DNA from: Ceriagrion tenellum | Taxonomy: Eukaryota > Arthropoda > Insecta > Odonata > Coenagrionidae | DNA: 64,000 nt | Assembly: GCA_963169105.1 (NCBI GenBank) | Contig: OY720643.1 | Location: forward strand, 101,939,697-102,003,696 | Direction: 5' to 3' | Shown: piece by piece, positions 55,050 to 64,000 of the stretch | Layout of the letters: each line of letters starts with the position of its first letter | Position numbering within the stretch: the first letter of the stretch is position 1 | Notes under the pieces: generated by a model | The model's input: the letters and a program-made list of their open reading frames with translations, nothing else | What the model was told of the DNA's origin: nothing | Database searches by the model: none | Program-made: the position numbers and the translations under genes

Positions 55050-56084
55050 TCACAATATATGAGGACCCGTAATTCATTCGCAATTCCCTGTTCTTCCGAT
55101 TTGATTTCATACTCTCATAAAAAGCGGAAAATCTTCGTTTGTGTATTATGCGAACGTAAAATTTCATTTATGCATGATTTGGTAGTTGAAATCCATTCCT
55201 TGATTTACCATAATATTATTTTCGCTAAAATATTTGGAAGTTAATGATTTAATCTGAGCTGCATTTCAGGTGGTTCGAGCATCGATCGATGTTTGTCTCA
55301 TTTTAACATATTGATATCCACTGAGGTTGGTGGGGTCAATGGATCCAATTTTCTCCCTGGCTTCGGGGTTCTTATTTCAGGATACGGTGGAGTCTCTCCC
55401 TATTCGCTCGGAAGCCGAACTTTTGTTTTTTTTAAAGGCGAGCCGCAAATCTCAGCAGTGGGCTTTCCAGAAAACTACAAAACCATGCAGGGCAAGGCCG
55501 AACAAGTGGAGCGGAGTGGAGTTAGGAGTCATTTAAGCGATAGGTTTAAGCGATTTCAGCCTCGTTTGCGCGGTTAATGTTCTTCCCTCAGTTCCCACTC
55601 GTGAGTACCAAAATCCATCAATCTGTAATCGTAAGCCATTTCGACCTTCCTTGCGAATTCCTGGGGCCTCGGATTTCCATCACATGATAATGGCTCGCAA
55701 TGCGTCACGCCATACACAACGGAGGTACTGCAGGAATCCATCGTGGGACCGGACTAAAGTGGTTTTGACCAGATCTGTCCGAAACTCAAGGTGGATCGGT
55801 GGATCAAGTGAGGCGCACACGAATGCGATAGGGTTCGGCCCGTGCGTGTGGGGGACGCTGGGGGATAATGCTTCACTCCTATGCAGAGCATCGCTTCAAA
55901 CTATGATCAACATTGAATCCTGCTGGAAATTCGTGCGCCAAGTGATTCTGGGGGATGTCAGGGGCCAGTTCTTCGACTTAGACTTCGAGATACACTTCGT
56001 GTCGGTAACTCATACGTTTCATTTTTCCCACTTAGAGGATAGAAAATTTACTTATATTTACTTATATTTTATTTATCCTGGGTT
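55050..56084. other. host DNA with unassigned open frames
   Basis: More GC-balanced than its surroundings. Two plus-strand frames (55293-55577 and 55651-56157) are fairly long but have no recognised motif, and the second runs into the SINE at 56085. They may be an unidentified repeat; not called as genes. Confidence 0.35.
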
Positions 56085-56240
56085 GGATGGTACAGAACCG
56101 TCCCCTCTTACCCAAACCCAGTTTACATACATAGACACTCATGTCCTGGGTAGATAATATTCTACGCAGTTGGGACTTGAACCCGCGACCCACGGCTTAG
56201 CAGGCGAGGACTTTATCCCGCCGCCACCGGGGCCAACATT
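56085..56240 (-). mobile_element. tRNA-derived SINE, same family as 2591
   Basis: In reverse orientation the head reads ggccccggtggcggcggg, then taaagtcctcgcctgctaa, then B box GGTTCAAGTCC (plus-strand 56173-56183). It matches the head of 2591-2800. The bodies differ in part, so the copies may belong to subfamilies. Confidence 0.68.
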
Positions 56241-56359
56241 AAGAAATAAAGTTAAATGCTCAAGCGTTATACGGCCCTTAATTAAAATCAACATATCGTA
56301 TGCGGTGCACATCAGTTGTATTATTCTCTTTCACAATGAAGCGTATCGTATAACCACGG

Positions 56360-56545
56360 CATTGGTAGAAATGGGTTGGTGAAGGACATAATTAAAGATG
56401 AAAGAGAGGAAAATGTCCCCAGAGGAAGACCAAGGAATAAGTTCATGGACCAAATAAAGAGGAAAGTACATTGGAAGAGATTCCAGGAGGTAAGGGAGCT
56501 AGCATTAGATAGGAAAGGGTGGAGGGTTGCAGTCAACCAATCTTA
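56360..56545 (+). mobile_element. LINE ORF2 tail fragment (best copy)
   Basis: One frame reads GLVKDIIKDERE, then RGRPRNKFMDQIKRK, then RFQEVRELALDRKGWR. This is the basic C-terminal tail of a non-LTR ORF2, and the source of the reversed copies at 1265 and 42235. Confidence 0.7.
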
Positions 56546-58735
56546 GGATGGAACGACCAATGGTGATGCGAGATTGTGTCAATTCGCTGTTAGTAGAATT
56601 ATGTCTGTATTGTTATATTGTTTATAGAAAAAATAGAAATATAATTAACACATATGTATGCTGAATGGCATGTTTGCGGAATTATTCGAACCCAAGAGAT
56701 GCCTAAGTTTATAAATAAAGGAGACTGATGAAAAATTATAACAAACTCTCACTGCGTCAAGAATGTGGTGGATCGTCCATACTTTATAAAGTAAGAAATA
56801 GAGCTTTTAATTATGAGATAAGCTAACAATTTAACAAAGATGATTGCTATTTAATTAAACACTTTTTAATATCGAGATCATAATAATTTTATTTGCTTTT
56901 GAAAAGTCTGTGTAAAAAAAGTATTGGATGAATGTGTCGAAAAGTATTTAATTAGTTAAAATATTTTCTTCTTTGATAAAATGTACTATTGTAGACCGCG
57001 TGCTTCCTGAATACGTGTTTTTTTACGTCACCCTTTTTTACTATTAGTATTAATTTTTATGTCGTTGTTGTTGATGCTAAATAGTGTCTATATATCGTCT
57101 GCAAATATGTATGGCCGTTTTATATATACTAGCAGGCAACTTCAATCACCCAAGAAAACATTTTCCGTCAATACTAAGTAGTCTCAATTTTTTTAACCCT
57201 GTGAGTTTTACTTTATTTACATAATTACTTAATGATCAAATATCAAGTTAAAAAATCATATCTTCTCAAAAAAGTTTGATCGGTCGGCGGAGAAAAATCT
57301 ATTCCTGGGATTTGACCGCTTTTGGCACGATCGTTGAAGAAGTTTCGTCACCCCTGTTCTAAAATATTAATGAGGCTGCACGTATTTGCTGAGACAAACA
57401 CCACAGCTACCCAACTTTTACCAAGTATGGTAAGACCTGGATGGGAAGGGAGGATTCACTCAATAGATTGGGGGTGGTTAGAATGCATTAAAAAAAACAC
57501 GCCATCCCCCTATACCCCATAGTAATCCGCTTTTTCTTTCTTTTTTTCAATTGAAAAGAGCGGGAAGAGGCAAGTTGAAACTTGTACGGGGCGGCGGTAT
57601 TTTTCCTCCGCGTCTGGCGCCGCGCCGTGTCGGTTGCCCGCTCACGTCCTCTGTCGGACGCTTCGGATAATCCCCTCACGTGCTCTGGATGTCACACAGG
57701 CCGGCGAGCGCCCCGCGGGAATGCGATGGGAACATGATATATTCCATCGGTGGCGATGCATCATCCCGAGTTCGTGTCAGATTGACTCTTAAAAAGGTCA
57801 AGCAAGAAATTTAGAAACAGGGAAGAGAGTTGACCTTCGCAAGCGATCGGTGTTTTTATTTAAGAATTTATATTTTTATCATGAAACTAATGCCTGTGGT
57901 TTTCCTCCAGCATAAAGCGAATTACTTAAAGGTTTGTAGTATGCTCCTTGAATTTCTTTTTAGAATTTCCAGTGATTTAACCAAATTTGGTGTGTAGTTG
58001 TTATCAAACTTTTTCTCAATTCCACCCTTTCACCATAGTTTAGAATAACATTCCCGAACATTTGCGAAACAAATAAATTACATTTGAGAAACAAATAAAA
58101 TTTGCATAATTAATAAAATAATATTGCAACATATTCTGCACGTCGTTCTGTTTTCGTTTTCGCTTACATTGTAAGTAATTATTGATTGTAATATTTGAAT
58201 CACTAACACGTTATCATATAATTATACGTTCATTGCAAGCAAAATTCCGCTTTCATTTTTTCATGCTTAATTGTTGTTATTGCTTTATTTTAGAACCAAT
58301 ATAAGTTGTAAGGGCGAGTTTTTACGGATAATACTGAAGGAAAATTTGTAGTAATTTAAAATTTGGCGTACCGAACGCAATCTTAACCAACTGTAGTCTG
58401 TCCTGGACACTGACTTTATAAGACGCGAGTTTATATCCCGTGGTTTAATTGGGGAAGCAATTATTATTAGATCAAAAGTACGATATTGAGAATTTTTTAA
58501 AATTATATATACATCTATTCATTAAAAAATAGACATATGACGCGAGAAAGTTGAACTAAAAGTTAGGAATTCCACTGGGTGAAATTCGTAAGAAGTGAAA
58601 TTCCCGAGAAAAATTTACGCAAAAAATTCGCTAAGAAAGCGTATTTCGGCCTCAACGATTTTTCATTTAGTGGAATTGACGAAACATTGGTATAAGGGTG
58701 CAGTTGTTTAAAAAATAGGAAACAGTAAATAGAGC
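56546..58735. other. host DNA, no gene recognised
   Basis: AT-rich, with a short GC-rich patch at about 57585-57720 (CG-rich words). It resembles a promoter patch, but no transcript can be supported. The small frames have no known motif. Confidence 0.4.
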
Positions 58736-59287
58736 TCAATGATTCTTCTTCTGGCTGAAGGCCTCTTTTGCCATTGCTATCCTTGCTTTTATTTCTGCAG
58801 TACTTCTCCAGTCGTCTGTCACCATCGTTCCTAGGTATCTGTAGCTTTTCACTTTTCCTATTATACCTTCATTTATTTTCACACTCGCATAATTTTCACA
58901 GTTTACTGGCATCACCTTTGTCTTTCCTAGGTTTATCTTCATCCCATTCATCCCTTCTTCCAAAACCTTTATCAACCTTTGAAGTGATTGCATCTCATCT
59001 GCTAATATCACCATGTCATCTGCGAATCTTACACTTCTTATCTCCTTACCTCCAATGCTGACTCCTTCCTCTCTCCCATCAAAAGATTTATGGATCATGT
59101 CCTCAACATATATATTGAACAAGGTTGGCGACAGACAGCATCCCTGCCTAACTCCTTTACCAAGATCCACCCATTCTGTCATATCCTCATTTATTTTTAA
59201 TGCAGCTTTTTGACTCATATATAATTCTCTAATGAGTTTTCTCTCCTTCCATACCAACCCCTTCTCTTTTATTTTGGTATGATGCAA
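58736..59287 (-). mobile_element. non-LTR retrotransposon reverse transcriptase fragment
   Basis: A continuous 183-codon minus-strand frame from the middle of a LINE reverse transcriptase. It has GVRQGCCLSPTLFNIY (motif 4 region), RFADDMVILA with the catalytic FADD (about 59003-59032), LGKTKVM, and SYRYLGTMVTDD. The usual endonuclease and N-terminal RT parts are missing, so the copy is 5'-truncated or broken. The frame has no internal stop, which suggests moderate age. Confidence 0.88.
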
Positions 59288-59490
59288 AATTTATCCAGAT
59301 ATCGAGTTTTGATGGAGTTTTCTCCAGCGGCTCATGAATCTCCCCAACTCTGTGGGAAAGCTTATGTCCGTCATTCAAAAAATATGTAGAACATTTTTCT
59401 AGAACCAATATTACAGGAAAAATGTCATTTAATCATTGTCGATCAATATTATTTCAAGAAAGATCTAAGGCTTTCCCGGTGCATTTTGAT

Positions 59491-59616
59491 GTTGAAGGTT
59501 ACTCAGGTTTTCCACTGGGTTAAACTCTCCATCTTGGCCGATGGAGAGAGTCTCGTGCATCAAAACGTCGGCCAAATTGGAGTTTGACCAGGTGGAAAAT
59601 CCGAGTAACCTTCAAC
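59491..59616. repeat. fold-back repeat with about 48-bp arms
   Basis: Left arm 59491-59540 (gttgaaggttactcagg...cttggccg) and right arm 59569-59616 (cggccaaattgg...gtaaccttcaac) are complementary with few mismatches around a loop of about 28 nt. It may be a small fold-back/MITE-type element or a hairpin precursor. Confidence 0.75.
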
Positions 59617-62600
59617 AAAATTATTAAAAAAATTTCGGTTTGTTTATATTTCGAAGGAGTATTCCTTCTTAATGCATTGTTTCCTCAAAGATTTCCCTCG
59701 GTTGATGTACCTACTTAGGTATACGTCCCATATTGGCTATTTTTATTTCAACTCATTTTCCTCTATCCTTATTAATCTATAAAGCTGTATTTCTCCGTAA
59801 TTTTTCGTTTTCTCAATAGTATTACAGTCAGAATTTTTCTGCAAAGACTAGCATCAATATAATTAAAGTCATTAATGCTTATTTACGGGAATATCCAAAC
59901 AAATTGGTTACGATCTGAAATTTCGGTGCTGAGCGGATACAGCACCAGGGTTGGGAGACGTTTAGAGGAGATGGCGGTGTAGCCAGGGATGGTTTGGGGA
60001 CACGGTCACAACATCAATCCCATGGGGAATGTGGGACACGTGTACCTACATGAGGCCGTGAAAGTTTGCGTGCGAGGAAGGTGCCCTGGGCGCTAAATGA
60101 AAGGCCGAGTACCGTGGGACGTGTCCTACAAGGTTCCGGACATCGGACGATTTACTTCGATGAAAACTCCCATCAAGGAGGTTAACATCCATGGAGGTGG
60201 CTGGTTTAGTGATACTTCGAATTGTTTCGCTATTTACAGGCGCACGGTTCAGGTCCTCCATTCGGGGTGTGTGGAGGTAAAGCAGCCTCTTTTATTAATT
60301 ATAAGTTTAAAAATTTCATCTTTTCCTGCATATTATCAAGTAGTACGATTTCAGATGTAAGTCAACATTCTATGTACCTCACCCAGGGAACGAGGGGTTC
60401 TAATATTTGTTATGGTATTTTTCAATTATCGAGTAATTATCTTTGTTTAAGACTCCAAAATATCTGACACTCCATAAATGCATGGTCAAGCAAATTTTGC
60501 AAGAGACGCCGCATAGGTAAAAATGGCTCTAGCAATGTTTTGCACATGATTGATCAATATGCTGGGCTATCCTTTGCATACATTTCAATGTAAAAATATT
60601 CTAAGATGCAGCGGTGAAAAGTAGAAAATAACAAGGGAACTTCTAATCATATATCCCGGAGAAAGGTCAATCTAATTTTTGGGAAGTGAATCTAAGGGAA
60701 ACACGTAAAGAGAAATATTGGGAAGTATTCTTCGGCATTCGATAGTAAACTGTGAACATTCCTCTGATTTGCTTCATTGGCTTGCATTGCTCGATTTATC
60801 GAGAAACTAGCCTTCCCGGAGTAGCTTTCAAGTACAACAAAAACGGTACTCGTGTCGTATGCGGTCTGGGGCCAAAATCAATATGTCACATTCAATTACC
60901 AGGAAATTCCATTGTTTTTAAACACCCATATCATATTTTATTTATACTCTGCTGATAGAAACATATGAGCGTATTGTTGCATTGTTGAGTGATATATGTC
61001 CATGTACTGTAGCGTTGTTGATAAAAACAAACAAAATAATAACTGATTCTGCATATACATCTAATTGACTTATAGAAGAAATACATACACGACTTGAAGA
61101 AGTTATACGAAATTATGTGAACCGAAGAAGCGACTATAACGTTTCCGAGACAGGTTTTAACTCATAAGTAATCGGGAGTTTGTGGGAATCGTTAGATTAA
61201 AAATTGGTTCATAAATGTGCGAAACGTCCGATAATTTGCTCTTGTTAAATTTGGCTGAGAGATGATAGACAGAGAGAGAGATGTATTGAAAGGTGATTTC
61301 GAAGCCTTTCTGCGAGATTTCATTATACTATATCGCAGATTTTCCATCCTTACGACGCTCACACACCATGTCTTGTTTACGATACAGTAGAAAGAAAACT
61401 CTTCGTCGGATCTTTAGAAAAAGTTTATGACTCATGTACCAACAGAAAAGGAAAACTTGTCAATAACATTTTCTTTGTTGCTAGACCGAGAACTTTTCAC
61501 CTTGATGGGGTAGTTTTTACAAGCTAAAAGTCCTTCAGTTTATTTTTTATTAGTGAGACTGAACGTAGTTTTTATTATTTATTTATCATTTTTAAAAACA
61601 TATGTGATTGGGTAAAGTGGGTATTCAGCTAAGATATTAATCTTTTTTCATCAAACTTTCACACAATGCCGTTATCAATCGTAAGCAACCTGTAGACTGC
61701 ATTCGACACGAATACCAAAAAAGTCTCAAGTTGCTTGATTGTATCCCATTTCCAGTCAGTTCAGGAATGGAACGGACATGCGTCTATACGACGCAATTGA
61801 TGCTAAACAGCAAATGCAATCTAGTCGTGGCAGCGGGTACACAACGCTCGGGCGCCTCATGCAAATACGTCCGAAGAGAAGGTCACGCCGAACGGATTAA
61901 GGCATCGATTGGGTGAAGGGAAGGGGCACTTGTGGTCAAGTGTACCACTCCACCCCTGCTCCATCCAGCACTTCCCCACTCTTGGCAATAGGGAATTGTT
62001 TTCCTTATGTCCTCGTGGGTAAACGTAACGGACTGGCGGTAAATCAAATCAGTGGTGGAAGAAGATAAAAGCAGCGACGCGTCGTATTTCGCTCACGAGG
62101 GTCTACTATCAAAATGAATCAGCCAATCGGCGTTCGTTTTACATTATCACTCACCGTGGATTTTCCTTGTCTTCATGGGAGGATTCTTCTTTCTTCCGAA
62201 AATTAAAGAAAAACTTGTCCGGACCTGATCTCGGCCTGCGAGTCTTTCTTGATTTTACGCTTTTGCATTCATCTTACGTCTGCCCTTCGAGCATGTGTGC
62301 GATAGAGATACTGTCGTCAAGGAAATTTGACTCCAGAGCGTGTGGCATCAGATAAAGGTAGGGCTGCCAATTATGCTTTGATTGCCTATTCTTTGGGTGG
62401 GTTAAGTTTGGCAAGTTACGTCCACAATTTTGTCATTCTAGAGCTTGCTGGAATTATACTCTGACGAAAAGTTTCTGACAAGTTCCTGCAGATCCAGATT
62501 GGTTGCCGTTAACTGAGACCTAAATATGCATTAGTGAATCGCATTCCATAGTTGCTCAATATTATATCGCAAAATGTAATGTGTATCGTAATTGATGAAT

Positions 62601-64000
62601 TGCTTTATCATCCAGTAATAAAATAGGAAACTGGGAAAAAATCCCTGGAGCTTTTTATGCTTAGCACTCGACATTCGGCGTCTCATTCGATAGCGGCAAC
62701 TTTTAATTGAAAGCATTCGCACTCGCGTATCACATTATACCGCGTTGAAATTACAAATTAAATCATATCCATACTAGTAATTGCACTTTAAATTTTATTG
62801 CTGGCCGTAATAATTCATAGTTGGGTGGCAAAATGTTTTTGTGAGATATCATGAATGCTGCATAGTGAAAACAGTGTTTGACTTCCTGTATGACAGTATG
62901 GCATAAAAAATGCAGGTGTTATAAATCATAAAATATGTATACGCTGTTGGTGGTCGATTGGCTGGGTAGCGGAATGTGATTGACAAGGTATTCGACTCAC
63001 GACCCCTGTCCGTCAATGCAAGTGATTTTCAAAATGCGTTTCAGGAAATCCAAAACATACGTCTAAAGTCAATATATTGTGAGACGAATAATGAAATTAA
63101 TTTATCGATTGAAATCTATCGATATTACTATTGAAATGCATTTACCTATGTCAAAGTCATTAAAATCATCATGTATATCAAAAATATATTCGGAATACAC
63201 TTGAAATGTAGGCCTACACCCTTGGATACCACTTAGTATAGGGAAAATGTTACCTGCCAGGTTTATATTTTTAAAATTTTAACCTTTGTCGACGCGCATG
63301 TTTTTGCGCTAATGAATGTGAGCAAAACAGATTATGGTCCAGCATTTGCATCTATCTTTTGGAAGCGTGTAATGCATTTATGAAGGCAGAGTACAATTGG
63401 TAAAGTTACTAAGAAATTACTTCTCTCGCACGCGAAAAAAGCATCGCGGAAATATGAATTTCAAATAATTGGAAGCATGTTTTGGAAAAAAACTATATGC
63501 ATTTTTCCTTTGCAGATGACCGTTAGAATCTCTGTACTGCTCAGGTGAACACCTCAGTGGTGAAAAAAAGCGTTTTCACTGCCCTCCGACAACTTCCTGA
63601 TCCGTACATACGTGCGTCATTTTAGTGTCGCTCGTTGCATCTGCTCCACAAGTGGTAATCCCTTTAAAGTCAGTCTGGATCCCGCAGTGCACCTGAGGAA
63701 GGTCGTGTCTGCGGACGGATCAGGAAAGGCCAGCGGACGGAAGATTGGTGTGAATGAGGGAAGATGGGACGTAGATAGCTCCGAGTTGCGTCACGGTATA
63801 AACTACCTTTAACTCCTTTGACGATGGACCTTCGTTTCTCTCCCATTCGATTCGAAATGTGGTGCTTGGGGCCGACCGATTGGATAAGCCGCCTAAGGGG
63901 ATCATCTAGAATCGTTTTTTTCCGGCCATCGGAAAGCCAATCACATTCCAATTTCCCCGACCTTTATTTTTAAATAGTAACCCCTGGAGTCGTCGGGAAG
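59617..64000. other. host DNA, no gene recognised
   Basis: Mixed AT-rich sequence. A GC-balanced stretch at 59930-60290 and frames at 60097-60360 and 63670-63951 show no recognised domain. The stretch near 62945-63060 (gctgggtagcgg, then gactcacgaccc) has a weak SINE-like look, but no good B box was found. Confidence 0.4.

Noticed and set aside
1..64000. CRISPR arrays or bacterial-type operons
   Set aside because: The tandem repeats have no regular short repeat-spacer pattern, and the composition, poly(A) signals, introns and LINE/SINE content are eukaryotic.

Overview
The window is eukaryotic DNA, most likely from an arthropod, carrying one nearly complete virus-like Maverick/Polinton element (adintovirus-type provirus). 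The host DNA on both sides is AT-rich and gene-poor. It holds decayed non-LTR retrotransposon pieces, tRNA-derived SINEs, a TTAA-flanked MITE and fold-back repeats, and no convincing host gene. The arthropod call rests on the repeat types, on the TCAGT initiator in one element promoter and on the kind of element; the species cannot be named.

The element runs from 7789 to 26404 (18,616 bp). It is bounded by perfect 123-bp terminal inverted repeats that begin AGTAGC, and by a perfect 6-bp target-site duplication, TACGGT (7783-7788 and 26405-26410). Left arm: a terminal gene of unknown function facing inward (8046-8678); several minisatellite blocks and an orphan core promoter (8781-10458); a minus-strand OB-fold-like gene containing two strong hairpins (10480-10866); a divergent control region built of about 105-bp repeats (11160-11770); an acidic/serine-rich zinc-binding-like gene (11816-12688); and another minisatellite (12825-13043).

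Centre: protein-primed type B DNA polymerase with an embedded HNH/endonuclease VII-like motif, interrupted by one in-frame TAA (13371-17042). A tightly packed plus-strand run follows: packaging ATPase, small basic protein, basic coiled-coil protein, chromodomain integrase, penton-like minor capsid protein, basic core/pX-like protein, double-jelly-roll major capsid protein and adenain-like protease (17089-22987). Several neighbours overlap as ATGA or TAATG.

Right arm: an accessory set (23013-25107). It has two proteins that look like diverged copies of one possibly RNase H-like family, a third protein between them, and a small secreted-type protein resembling only the propeptide of a matrix metalloproteinase. 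The last gene (25242-25934, minus) is a clear relative of the first gene of the element, so homologous genes sit just inside both ends and point inward.

The gene set is that of a virus: replication (PolB and perhaps the OB-fold protein), integration (integrase), capsid assembly (MCP, penton, core protein, protease) and genome packaging (ATPase). The only clear lesion seen in a core gene is the polymerase stop codon. Identical TIRs and an exact TSD fit a fairly recent insertion. The most novel points are the paired terminal genes, the 17-bp perfect hairpin inside the OB-fold-like gene, the metalloproteinase-propeptide-like mini-protein, and the four kinds of non-coding tandem repeat placed between the early-type promoters.
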